Assembly: GCA_910585705.1 (NCBI GenBank)
Contig: CAJUER010000002.1
Span: forward strand, 329,094-393,093
Origin: an uncultured Christensenella sp.
GTDB lineage: Bacteria; Bacillota; Clostridia; Christensenellales; Borkfalkiaceae
Direction: 5' to 3'
DNA: 64,000 nucleotides
The position numbers and the translations under genes were made by a program. The notes under the pieces were generated by a model. The model was not told the origin of the DNA, did no database searches, and saw only the letters and a program-made list of their open reading frames with translations. Shown piece after piece: positions 8,238 through 16,591 of this stretch (its first letter is position 1; each line of letters opens with the position of its first letter).

Positions 8238-10154
8238 ATGATGAGGAAAAAGTCGCTTTTGTCTATATTGCTTGCTTCCGCTATGACCGTTACGCTTGCG
8301 GCAGGCTGTATTACGAACAACAATGAGAATAACAACAATAACGAGAATAATAACAATAATAATGTCGGCGGCGGGGAACAGCAAATTCAGCTGTCCGCAC
8401 CGCAGATAACTTTATCCGGAAACGTTATAAGCTGGAACGCAGTAAGTAATGCTACCGGATACGACGTTTACGAAGGGAATACGGCTGTATCCACAGCGCA
8501 AACGGTTTTGACTTATACGATTAATAAGACGGAAGCCGGCGAATACAATTATACCGTAAAAGCGGTAAGCACGGACGCGAAATATACGGCGAGCGTTGCG
8601 TCTAATACGGTTAAGTACACCGTAAAAGACGACGTTGACCCCAATCCGCCCGAAGAGGATACTTCGGTAAAACTTACGGGTAAAATTTATCTTGTAGGCG
8701 ACAGCACCGTGTGCGAATTCAGCGACTCGTATTATTTGCCACGCTACGGTTACGGAACGCAACTTTATAATTATATCAACTGCGACGCAAACCAGATAAG
8801 AAATCTTGCGCTTTCGGGCAGAAGTTCTTTAAGCTATCTTAAGGAAAGCAACTATACGACGCTTAAAAACGAAATTTCGGCAGGCGACTATCTGATAATA
8901 GGCTTCGGTCATAACGACGAAAAGAGCGCCGAGCCTGCGCGGTACACAAACCCGAACAAGACTCACACTGACAGCTCAACCGCGAACGGACCTTCTTTCC
9001 AGTACACGCTGTATGAAAATTACGTTAAGCTTGCGACGGAAAAGGGAGCGACGCCCATACTTTGCACGCCTATCGTCAGGTACGACGCAAGCGGTAAGTA
9101 TGAGGGAAGCGTCGTCCATAATACTTCAAACGGAGATTATGCCAAAGCGATAAAAACGCTCGGAGCGAATACGAACACAACCGTCGTCGACTTGACCGAG
9201 CTTACCAAAGCGGAATATAAAAAGGACAACGCAAAAGCGATTGAGTTCCACGCCCACACAACATACAAACTTGACGGAACGAATAAAATTCCCGAAGGGC
9301 GCGACGATACACATATAAACATGTACGGCGCAAAGATGATTGCATATAAATTCGCGCAATCCATATTAAAGACGGACTGTTCTTTAAAAGCGAACGTTAT
9401 TACAAACTCTGCCGCGCCGACTGGCGAAGATTATACTGCGGCTATCAATCCGGATTACGTCAAGCCTGTTTACAGCCAGTTTAATCCTGCGGACCACGCC
9501 GGAAGAAAATTAAACGGAGACTGGTATCGCTCTGTCGTAGGATATATCGGCGGTAAGAATGCGGGGAAATACAATTTTAGCTATGCCGACGGAAAGTACA
9601 CGATAGGGAACGGCGGATATTCGCACGGCAAATTCGACAGTAAAGGCGACGGGTTCGGCGCGGTATTTATGCAGATAGATAAGAAAAAGGATTTTACAGC
9701 GTCCGCTACTGTTACAATAAAAGCTGTCGGAAGCAGTAATGTCAATCAGTCTGGATTCGGGTTAATGCTTCGCGACGATATCTATATTGACGGAATTCCT
9801 GCCGATACTTATACGGGAAAAGAAACGGTAGCTTCTAACTTCGTAACGGCGGGCGCATTAGGCGACGGCAGCTCGGTTCTGTTCAGCCGTGAAAATGCAA
9901 AGCTCGATAAACCTGCAAATCAAACTGCAATTGCGGTAGATTCGGTTTATAACGTTTCAATCGAAAGAATAGGTCAAACGGTCAACGTATCTTTTGCCGA
10001 CGGAACAAAAACTTTTAATAAAACGTTTACAGACTTTGATTTCGTGGCTGTGGACAACGATTATATGTATTTGTGTTTGTTTGCGAACAGGGGACTGGTT
10101 GCGGAATTTACAAACGTACAGTTTGAAATCACGGGCGATTCGCAGGGTGCATAA
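8238..10154 (+). CDS. Secreted GDSL/SGNH esterase lipoprotein
   Basis: This 638-residue lipoprotein has a lipobox ending at Cys24, an Asn-rich low-complexity linker (about 26-45), a fibronectin-III-like domain (about 50-130), an SGNH-hydrolase domain and a C-terminal beta-rich domain of about 200 residues that may bind glycan. Catalytic blocks are VGDSTV (nucleophile Ser), the Gly of NLALSGRSS, GFGHND and DDTHINMYG (Asp/His pair). The pattern resembles rhamnogalacturonan acetylesterase-like (CE12) enzymes, so deacetylation of a plant polysaccharide at the cell surface is plausible. It is monocistronic, with its own promoter and terminator. AAGGAG lies at 8228-8233. Confidence 0.85.
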   Translation: MMRKKSLLSILLASAMTVTLAAGCITNNNENNNNNENNNNNNVGGGEQQIQLSAPQITLSGNVISWNAVSNATGYDVYEGNTAVSTAQTVLTYTINKTEAGEYNYTVKAVSTDAKYTASVASNTVKYTVKDDVDPNPPEEDTSVKLTGKIYLVGDSTVCEFSDSYYLPRYGYGTQLYNYINCDANQIRNLALSGRSSLSYLKESNYTTLKNEISAGDYLIIGFGHNDEKSAEPARYTNPNKTHTDSSTANGPSFQYTLYENYVKLATEKGATPILCTPIVRYDASGKYEGSVVHNTSNGDYAKAIKTLGANTNTTVVDLTELTKAEYKKDNAKAIEFHAHTTYKLDGTNKIPEGRDDTHINMYGAKMIAYKFAQSILKTDCSLKANVITNSAAPTGEDYTAAINPDYVKPVYSQFNPADHAGRKLNGDWYRSVVGYIGGKNAGKYNFSYADGKYTIGNGGYSHGKFDSKGDGFGAVFMQIDKKKDFTASATVTIKAVGSSNVNQSGFGLMLRDDIYIDGIPADTYTGKETVASNFVTAGALGDGSSVLFSRENAKLDKPANQTAIAVDSVYNVSIERIGQTVNVSFADGTKTFNKTFTDFDFVAVDNDYMYLCLFANRGLVAEFTNVQFEITGDSQGA

Positions 10155-10174
10155 TAAAATAAAAGCAAAATAAA

Positions 10175-10210
10175 GTGCGGCAGGCTTTTAAGCCTGCCGC
10201 ACCGTTTTTT
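10175..10210. terminator. Bidirectional terminator between esterase and ktrA
   Basis: A 12-bp perfect stem, GTGCGGCAGGCT with its complement (10175-10202, loop TTTA), is followed by a T-run at 10205-10210. On the other strand the stem is followed by a T-rich stretch, so it may also end the leftward ktr transcript. Confidence 0.88.
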
Positions 10211-10217
10211 ATACCGG

Positions 10218-10871
10218 TTAAGAATTTTTGTTTGTAAATGCAAGTATTTTTTCCGTTTCGCCGAATACGAGTATATGGTCGCCAGACTCGAAAACATAGT
10301 CGGCAGTGGGGGAAGGGACGATGTCCTTTCCTTTTTTTATAAGCAAAACGTTCAAGCCGTACTTGCCGCGCGGGTTTGCGTCTACAAGCGTTCTTCCGTT
10401 CCAGCGTGCGGGGATTTTTATTTCGAAAATAGAGTATTGCTTGTCAACCTCGATATAGTCGAATACGTTGCCCGAATTAAGCCTGACCGCAAGTTTTTCG
10501 GCTATGTCTCTGTTGGGGTAAACCACGTCGTCCGCGCCGACGCGGAAAAGGAACTTCCTCTGAATGTCGGTATCCGCGCGCGATACGACGTACTTCGCGC
10601 CCAAATCTTTTAAAATAGACGTAATTTCCAAAGACGACTGGAAGTCGTCGCCGATAGCCACGACGCAGACGTTGAACGAAGGGATGTCCATTGCCTGCAA
10701 GCTGTCCGCGTTCATACAGTTTGCTATAAGCGCGTTAGTGTAGCGCGGAGCGAGCGCGTTTATAACGTCCTCGTCCTTGTCGACAATCATAACCTCGTCG
10801 CCTATGCTTAAAAGCTTTTCACCGAGCGCCTGCCCGAATTTTCCCATTCCTATAAGTAAAACCGATTTCAT
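10218..10871 (-). CDS. ktrA: Potassium channel regulatory subunit KtrA/TrkA
   Basis: The 217-residue cytoplasmic gating subunit has an RCK N-domain with the Rossmann motif GMGKFG near residue 8 and the acidic end of beta-2 (VDKDED), followed by an RCK C-domain (about 135-217). It binds nucleotide and gates the membrane subunit encoded just upstream (10906-12258), with 34 bp between the two genes. The single RCK-N/RCK-C arrangement is the KtrA form rather than the double-length TrkA of proteobacteria. Confidence 0.93.
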   Translation of the reverse strand: MKSVLLIGMGKFGQALGEKLLSIGDEVMIVDKDEDVINALAPRYTNALIANCMNADSLQAMDIPSFNVCVVAIGDDFQSSLEITSILKDLGAKYVVSRADTDIQRKFLFRVGADDVVYPNRDIAEKLAVRLNSGNVFDYIEVDKQYSIFEIKIPARWNGRTLVDANPRGKYGLNVLLIKKGKDIVPSPTADYVFESGDHILVFGETEKILAFTNKNS

Positions 10872-10905
10872 ATTTTAACTCCGTTATTTTATTTATCGAC
10901 GCGCG

Positions 10906-12258
10906 TCAGCCTATCAACAGCGAGTCGACGGGCTTGCGTATTGCCGCCGTCGTGCGCTTTTCGGCCAACGCAAGCGCAAGCGTTAAAATTCCTACCCTGC
11001 CCGCGTACATAAGAAATATTATAACCAGCCTTGAAACGGCGTGCAGCTCAGGCGTAAGCGAAAGGCTAAGTCCCGTGTTGCTCAGCGCCGAAAAGCATTC
11101 GAATTCCACCGCCGCAAGCGATGTACCCGCCGGCTCTACCGCGCAGATAATAAGTATGGACACGATAAGTATCATAAGGCAGGCGGCGAATATCGCAAGC
11201 GCCTGAGATAAAAGCGAGTACTCGATGCGTTTTTTGCCGATATTTATGTCCTTTCTGCCGCGAAAAACCGAAAGCATTCCCATAATAATCACGGCGAACG
11301 TGCCCACCCTAATGCCGCCGGCAGTCGAGCCCGAGCCGCCGCCTATGAACATTAAAACCATAGTAAGAAGTATTCCGCTGTCGGAAAGGGTTGCGCAATC
11401 GGTCGTGGCGAAGCCCGCCGTGCGCGGAGTGATTGCGCAGAACAGGGAAGCGAGCAGCTTTTCGCCGAAGTTGTAGCCTTTGTAAGAGGGGTTGTTCCTT
11501 TCGAAAAGCATAAACAAAAGCATTCCCGCAAGAACCAGCGTGGCGTTGACGACCAGCACTACTTTGGTGTTTAACTGGTATTTTTTAAAGTTAAGCTTGC
11601 AGTCTATCATATCGCCCCAGACGCAGAAGCCCAGTCCGCCGAAGATAATCAGTGCGCAGACGGTAAGCGAAACTATCGGGTCGGTTGCGTATGCCGTCAG
11701 CGACACGAACGGCGCTTCGGCCGTGCCCATTAAATCGAAGCCAGCGTTGCAGAACGCCGAAACGGAGTGCCATACGGAAAAATAAATTCCCTTAGCCGCG
11801 CCGAAGTCGGGTATGAACCTAATCATTAACAGCAGTGCGCCCGCCGTTTCGCAGATTAGCGTGCCTATAACTATGCGTTTGAGCAGTTTGCCCATGCCGA
11901 ACATTTTTCCGCCCGAGTCAAGCATAAACGCGTTGCGGCTTCCGAAGCCCATTCCGCGCTTAAAAACAAGGAACGCCGCCGAAACGAGAGTCATAAAGCC
12001 GAGTCCGCTCGTCTGGATAAGCGCGAGAATGGTCAACTGACCGAACAGCGTCCAGTGGGTGGCGGTGTCGTAAACGTTCAGACCCGTTATGCAGGTGGCG
12101 GAAGCCGAAGTGAACAGCGCGTTTAAATACGTTGTGCTTTGTCCGCTTTGCGTGGCGAAAGGGAGAATGAGCAGCAGACTCCCCAAAATTGTTCCGCCCA
12201 GATAAGCGAGGGCGAGTATCTGCCATACGGACAATTTGAATTTTGATTTACGTTTCAT
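10906..12258 (-). CDS. ktrB: Potassium transporter membrane subunit KtrB/TrkH
   Basis: This is the ion-conducting subunit of a Ktr system, with four M1-pore-M2 repeats. The pore-loop glycines sit in CITGLN, CNAGFD, TAGFAT and SNTGLS. The open frame could begin at GTG 12297, but the promoter -10 box occupies 12298-12303 and predicts a transcript start near 12291, so ATG 12258 (MKRKSKFK, 450 residues) is chosen. No clear Shine-Dalgarno precedes it. It is cotranscribed with ktrA downstream. Confidence 0.93.
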   Translation of the reverse strand: MKRKSKFKLSVWQILALAYLGGTILGSLLLILPFATQSGQSTTYLNALFTSASATCITGLNVYDTATHWTLFGQLTILALIQTSGLGFMTLVSAAFLVFKRGMGFGSRNAFMLDSGGKMFGMGKLLKRIVIGTLICETAGALLLMIRFIPDFGAAKGIYFSVWHSVSAFCNAGFDLMGTAEAPFVSLTAYATDPIVSLTVCALIIFGGLGFCVWGDMIDCKLNFKKYQLNTKVVLVVNATLVLAGMLLFMLFERNNPSYKGYNFGEKLLASLFCAITPRTAGFATTDCATLSDSGILLTMVLMFIGGGSGSTAGGIRVGTFAVIIMGMLSVFRGRKDINIGKKRIEYSLLSQALAIFAACLMILIVSILIICAVEPAGTSLAAVEFECFSALSNTGLSLSLTPELHAVSRLVIIFLMYAGRVGILTLALALAEKRTTAAIRKPVDSLLIG

Positions 12259-12297
12259 AATGTTTTTCGGGCGCAAACTTATGCGCCCATACTGCAC

Positions 12298-12326
12298 ATT
12301 ATAAGTATTTGCAATAAAAAAGTCAA
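12298..12326 (-). promoter_or_regulatory. ktrBA promoter
   Basis: Read on the minus strand, TTGACT (12326-12321) and TATAAT (12303-12298) have a 17-bp spacer. Confidence 0.8.
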
Positions 12327-12564
12327 TTTATTTTCACGCATAGAGGGGAAGGGCTCCGCCGCACCTTTTTGCCCTTTTTTTGCATATTGTTAAAGTACGG
12401 CGTGCCGCCTTAATGCATATGACGGCATTTTTGCCGTTCGGACGCATATGTCCGTCGGCACATGTGCATGCGTGCGGCAAATAAGGCTTAAATTCAGTCA
12501 ATTTTGCTTAATTTTGCCTTTTTTACGTCCGTGTGTGCGCGGATTCAACTGTGTTTAAAAACAA
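12327..12564 (+). promoter_or_regulatory. Dyad-rich leader before glmM
   Basis: No gene is seen here. The stretch holds several dyads in a row: ACGGCA-TTTT-TGCCGT (12422-12437), CGGAC-GCATAT-GTCCG (12439-12454) and a GCACATGTGC palindrome just after. A GGCAAA/TTTGCC pairing (12476-12481 with 12513-12518) runs into TTTTTT (12519-12524), which looks like an attenuator-style terminator. No glmS-ribozyme core was recognised. I found no convincing -35/-10 pair. Confidence 0.4.
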
Positions 12565-13911
12565 GTGTGCGCAAAAGGAGGGTATAGTACGGGTAAATAT
12601 TTCGGAACGGACGGCTTTCGCGGTGAAGCCGGAGTTAAGCTCACCGCTGAGCACGCATATAAAATCGGCAGGATACTCGGCGATTTGTTCGGGCGACGGC
12701 GCGGCGTAAAGTGCCGCGCGGTTATCGGCAAGGATACGCGCCTTTCATCTTATATGCTCGAATACGCACTTGCCGCAGGACTTACCGCTTCGGGGGCGGA
12801 CGCATACATAATGCACGTTACTACCACTCCCTCCGTGTCGTATGTGGCGCGGTGCGACGGGTTCGATTTGGGAATAATGATTTCCGCGAGCCATAACCCT
12901 TTTACGGACAACGGGGTCAAGATTATGAACGGTCAGGGCGAAAAAATCGAGGACGGAGTGCTTGCCGTTATCGAGGATTACCTCGACGGAAAGTTTTCCG
13001 TTCCTTTTGCATGCGGCGCGGAAGTCGGCAGGACGGTTGACTATGTTTCGGGCAGAAACCGCTACATAGGTCACATAATTTCCCTTTCCACCTGTTCGTA
13101 TAAGGGACTGCGCATAGGCATAGACGCGGCAAACGGATCCGCCTGGCAGATTGCAAAAAGCTTGTTCGACGCGCTTGGGGCTAAAACCTACTGCTTAGGC
13201 GTTTCGCCGGACGGCACGAACGTCAACGACGGAGTCGGCTCCACTCATATAGAAAAGCTTGTAAAGCTTGTGAAGGAAAACTCGCTCGATTTAGGATTTG
13301 CGTTCGACGGTGACGCGGACAGATGTATTTGTGTGGACGGTCGCGGCGAAGTTGTCACGGGCGACGAAGAGCTTTTTGTGCTTGCAAACTATCTTAAAGA
13401 GCGCGGCGAACTTAACGGAAATAAAATAGTATGCACGAAGATGAGCAACGGCGGACTTATAAAAAGCCTTGAAAAGTGCGGCGTTTCCGTAGAGATAAGC
13501 GACGTGGGCGATAAAAACGTGTGCGATCTTATGTCCTCTTCGGGCGCGGTACTCGGCGGCGAGCGCAGCGGACATATAATTCTTTCCAAATATGAAACTA
13601 CGGGCGACGGACTTTTAACCGCAGTTATGATTATGGAAGCGGTAATCGAAAGCAAGCGGACGCTGACGGAACTTTTAAAGGAATATAAAGCGTTGCCGCA
13701 GATAACTTTAAGCATACACGTCGCGGATAAAAAAGCAGTTTCGGCGGCTGTTGCGGACATGGCGGAAAAAATTCAGCGTTCTATGGGCGTAAGGCTTGTG
13801 GTGCGCTGTTCGGGCACGGAAGAGGTTATCCGAATTATGGCGGAAGGCGAAAGCTATGAGACTTGCGTCGCCGCATGCGGACGAATAAGCGAAATTATAA
13901 AAGAGGTATAA
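12565..13911 (+). CDS. glmM: Phosphoglucosamine mutase
   Basis: GlmM converts glucosamine-6-phosphate to glucosamine-1-phosphate for UDP-GlcNAc synthesis. Motifs are ISASHNPF (catalytic phosphoserine), the metal loop DGDADRC, GERSGHI and the phosphate-binding RCSGTEE. The start is odd. A perfect AGGAGG (12576-12581) lies 7 nt before ACG 12589, exactly where the family's usual N-terminus (M)GKYFGTDG begins. The only conventional in-frame start is GTG 12565, which has no ribosome binding site and would place the AGGAGG inside the gene. I give the GTG coordinate but think ACG, or an ATG lost to mutation or error, is the real start. glmS follows 4 nt after the stop. Confidence 0.93.
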   Translation: MCAKGGYSTGKYFGTDGFRGEAGVKLTAEHAYKIGRILGDLFGRRRGVKCRAVIGKDTRLSSYMLEYALAAGLTASGADAYIMHVTTTPSVSYVARCDGFDLGIMISASHNPFTDNGVKIMNGQGEKIEDGVLAVIEDYLDGKFSVPFACGAEVGRTVDYVSGRNRYIGHIISLSTCSYKGLRIGIDAANGSAWQIAKSLFDALGAKTYCLGVSPDGTNVNDGVGSTHIEKLVKLVKENSLDLGFAFDGDADRCICVDGRGEVVTGDEELFVLANYLKERGELNGNKIVCTKMSNGGLIKSLEKCGVSVEISDVGDKNVCDLMSSSGAVLGGERSGHIILSKYETTGDGLLTAVMIMEAVIESKRTLTELLKEYKALPQITLSIHVADKKAVSAAVADMAEKIQRSMGVRLVVRCSGTEEVIRIMAEGESYETCVAACGRISEIIKEV

Positions 13912-13915
13912 ATAT

Positions 13916-15667
13916 ATGTGCGGAATTGTCGGCTTTACCGGAACGAAGGACGCGGCGCAAACCGTTTACGAAGGACTTAAAAGACTGGAATATCGCGGTT
14001 ACGATTCGGCGGGCGTCGCCGTAATGAGCGGAGGCGAAATCAACGTGGTAAAAAAGCGCGGCAGGGTGAGCGGACTCGGCGGCGAAATACTCGGACTGCA
14101 CGGCAACACGGGGATAGGGCACACTCGCTGGGCAACGCACGGCGAACCGTCGGACATAAACGCGCACCCCCACTCTTCGGGCAGGTTCACGCTCGTACAT
14201 AACGGAATTATAGAAAACTTTGCCGAGCTTAAAGAAAAATTTTTCCCGAATACCGCATTCGTTTCCCAAACCGACAGCGAAATAATTGTCAGACTTATAG
14301 ATAAATTTTTCGACGGTAACGCGCTTGCCGCCGTCGCAAAAGTTTCGGCGCTACTCAAAGGCTCGTATGCGCTTGCGGTCATGTGCACAGGGTTCGAGGG
14401 GATAATAGTCGTCAAGTATAAGAGTCCCGCCGTCGTCGGCTACGGCACGGACGGTAATTACATAGCCAGCGACTGCCCCGCGCTTGCGGGACTGTGCAAG
14501 GAAATAAGCGTTCTCGAAGACGGCGACCTTGCCGTAATTACTCCCTCCGAAGTTAAATTTTACGGAGGCGATTTAAAAGAGATCAGGCGAGTGAAAAAGC
14601 GCAACCACGCAATTTCCGCCGCGCTCGATTTGTGCGGCTGTCCTTATTATATGTTAAAGGAAATACGCGAAAATGCCGCTGCGGTAAAGGCGACGGTAAA
14701 GGCGTTTTCGTCCGTCAAGAAAAATCTTAAAGCCGCGCTCGTCGGCGTGAACCGCGTCATAATAACGGGTTGCGGTACGGCATACAATTCGGGGCTTATC
14801 GCAAAACGGTACATTGAAAGCTTTGCGCATATCCCTGCCGAAGCGGAAATCGCAGGAGAATTCAGGTATAAAAATCCCGTTGTCGGAAGCGGTACGGCGG
14901 TAATTGCGGTAAGCCAAAGCGGCGAAACCGCCGACACCGTCGGGGCGGCGGAACTTTCCAAATCGCTCGGCGCGAAGGTTATCGCGGTAACCAACGCACC
15001 TTACTCCGCCCTTACCCGCATAGCCGACGTTGTGGTGCCGGTAGAAGCAGGACCTGAAATCTGCGTCGCCGCAACCAAGAGCTACACGGGGCAGATTGCC
15101 GCGCTGTATCTTACCGCCTGCCTTATTTGCGGCAGGGATTCGTCGGAAATAAATTCACTGCCCGAGCTTATAAATTCAACAGTTGAGCATACGGACATAA
15201 ATTCACTTGCACAGATTTGCGCAAGTGCAAACGGCGTGTATTTTCTGGGGCGCGACCTCGATTACGCCGTAGCGGTCGAAGGCAGTTTGAAGCTCAAAGA
15301 AATCACATACATACAGAGCGAGGGCTATCCTGCGGGCGAGCTGAAGCACGGCACCCTTGCGCTTATCGGCGAAGATAAAGTTGCGGTCGTTCTCATAACG
15401 GATAAAGAGCTTGCGGCAAAGAGTGAAAACGCGGTGGAACAGGTTTTGTCGCGGCACGGCAAGGTTGCCGTAATAACCAACGTTGCCGAATGTGCAGAAA
15501 GACTTTCGGGGCGCGTGCCCGTAATTCCTATTCCCGCTTGCAGCGCCGAGCTTTCACCCCTTTTGTCTGCTGCGGCGGTGCAGCTCCTCGCGTACCGCAC
15601 GGCTATCATTTTAAAGCGCGACCCCGACAAGCCGCGCAATCTCGCAAAAAGCGTTACGGTTGAGTAA
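13916..15667 (+). CDS. glmS: Glucosamine-6-phosphate synthase (glutamine-hydrolysing)
   Basis: GlmS makes glucosamine-6-phosphate from fructose-6-phosphate and glutamine. The N-terminal glutaminase domain begins MCGIVGFTG (Cys2 nucleophile), followed by YRGYDSAG and HTRWATHG. Two SIS domains follow (ITGCGTAYNSG, VSQSGETADT), and the C-terminus DKPRNLAKSVTVE is the family signature. At 583 residues it is slightly short of the typical 600. It starts 4 nt after glmM, giving an operon for consecutive steps to the peptidoglycan precursor UDP-GlcNAc. Confidence 0.96.
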   Translation: MCGIVGFTGTKDAAQTVYEGLKRLEYRGYDSAGVAVMSGGEINVVKKRGRVSGLGGEILGLHGNTGIGHTRWATHGEPSDINAHPHSSGRFTLVHNGIIENFAELKEKFFPNTAFVSQTDSEIIVRLIDKFFDGNALAAVAKVSALLKGSYALAVMCTGFEGIIVVKYKSPAVVGYGTDGNYIASDCPALAGLCKEISVLEDGDLAVITPSEVKFYGGDLKEIRRVKKRNHAISAALDLCGCPYYMLKEIRENAAAVKATVKAFSSVKKNLKAALVGVNRVIITGCGTAYNSGLIAKRYIESFAHIPAEAEIAGEFRYKNPVVGSGTAVIAVSQSGETADTVGAAELSKSLGAKVIAVTNAPYSALTRIADVVVPVEAGPEICVAATKSYTGQIAALYLTACLICGRDSSEINSLPELINSTVEHTDINSLAQICASANGVYFLGRDLDYAVAVEGSLKLKEITYIQSEGYPAGELKHGTLALIGEDKVAVVLITDKELAAKSENAVEQVLSRHGKVAVITNVAECAERLSGRVPVIPIPACSAELSPLLSAAAVQLLAYRTAIILKRDPDKPRNLAKSVTVE

Positions 15668-15706
15668 ACTATTGCATTAATCGGCGCGGTGTGATAAATT
15701 ATAGAT

Positions 15707-16318
15707 ATGAATGAAGGTTTGCAAAATCGCGTGACGGACGTGTATTTCGCGTTTATTCCCGAAAACGTCCGCACGGAAAAAGTTTATCCCGAACAGCGTA
15801 ACGAAGAAATAAACGCTTGCGCAAATGAAAAATTGCGCATTCAAAAATATTGCGTATGGAAATTGCTTGAACGCGCGCTTGCACGTTCTTTCGGACTGGA
15901 CTTAAACACTCTCGAATTTAAAAAGGAAAACGGCAAATGGCGCTGTAACGGCGCGGAATTTTCCTTATCGCACAGCGCGGACGCCGTTGCGGTAGCCGTA
16001 TCCGATTTGTCCGTCGGGGTGGATATCGAGCTTGTCCGTCCGTTGCCTTGTGAAAAGCTGGCGGCAAAAATTCTGACCCAAGCGGAAACGGAGGCGTTTG
16101 TGCGTTTAGACGAAAACGCGGGGGCGGAGTATATATTCGAGCGGTGGACGCGCAAGGAAAGCGCCTTTAAAATGTCCGGCGGAGCGCTATTTTCGCAAAC
16201 CGACGCGGATGGTGGCGCTTTTTACACCGAACGCATAGAAAGGTGCGGACGGAGCTACTTTTTAAGCGTTTGCGGCGGTGGAGGAGGTTTCCGCCTTACG
16301 GAGCTTCCTATTATATAA
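15707..16318 (+). CDS. Sfp-type 4'-phosphopantetheinyl transferase
   Basis: This 203-residue enzyme would attach phosphopantetheine from CoA to a serine of carrier proteins. Sfp-family blocks are present: FSLSHSAD, VGVDIELVR (metal-binding Asp/Glu) and ERWTRKESAFK (the W-x-x-KES block). It is isolated from any polyketide or peptide synthetase in this window, so it may serve as the general carrier-protein activator. It lies 39 bp after glmS and may be partly read through from it; a weak TTGCAT/-10 possibility lies near 15673. The start lacks a strong ribosome binding site. Confidence 0.85.
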   Translation: MNEGLQNRVTDVYFAFIPENVRTEKVYPEQRNEEINACANEKLRIQKYCVWKLLERALARSFGLDLNTLEFKKENGKWRCNGAEFSLSHSADAVAVAVSDLSVGVDIELVRPLPCEKLAAKILTQAETEAFVRLDENAGAEYIFERWTRKESAFKMSGGALFSQTDADGGAFYTERIERCGRSYFLSVCGGGGGFRLTELPII

Positions 16319-16390
16319 TATGGGATAATATGCACAAGCGTAAAATTGAATAAATGAAAGCATAAAACGGTCTGTTTTTTCGAAAATTCT

Positions 16391-16427
16391 CGCCGCACTG
16401 CGCAAATAGCGCAGTGCGGCGATTGCA
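16391..16427 (+). terminator. Strong stem-loop after the transferase gene
   Basis: A 13-bp perfect stem, CGCCGCACTGCGC (16391-16403) with its complement (16409-16421), has loop AAATA. It is followed by ATTGCATTTT, a weak T-run. Confidence 0.75.
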
Positions 16428-16484
16428 TTTTACGGGGGTATTTATTAAAATTACTAACATTTTTTGAAAGTTGCACGCAAATAC

Positions 16485-16557
16485 TTGACTTATTTCGAAA
16501 ATATGTTATAATTATTTTCGAAAACTTTTATAGAATAAATAAAAATATTTTCGAAAT
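16485..16557 (+). promoter_or_regulatory. pulA promoter with three LacI-type operators
   Basis: TTGACT (16485-16490) and TATAAT (16507-16512) are 16 bp apart. Palindromes related to ATTTTCGAAAAT lie between the boxes (16492-16502), just after the -10 (16514-16525) and downstream (16547-16557). The first two directly occlude the promoter. The same motif occurs at malQ, next to the LacI-family gene, so this is probably that regulator's repression site. Confidence 0.82.
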
Positions 16558-16591
16558 CCGATTACTGTCGTATCGGAGAAGGAGCAGTTTT

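Noticed and set aside
12400..12600. A glmS ribozyme before the glm operon
   Set aside because: The conserved ribozyme core was not found, and the leader precedes glmM; glmS begins only 4 nt after glmM.
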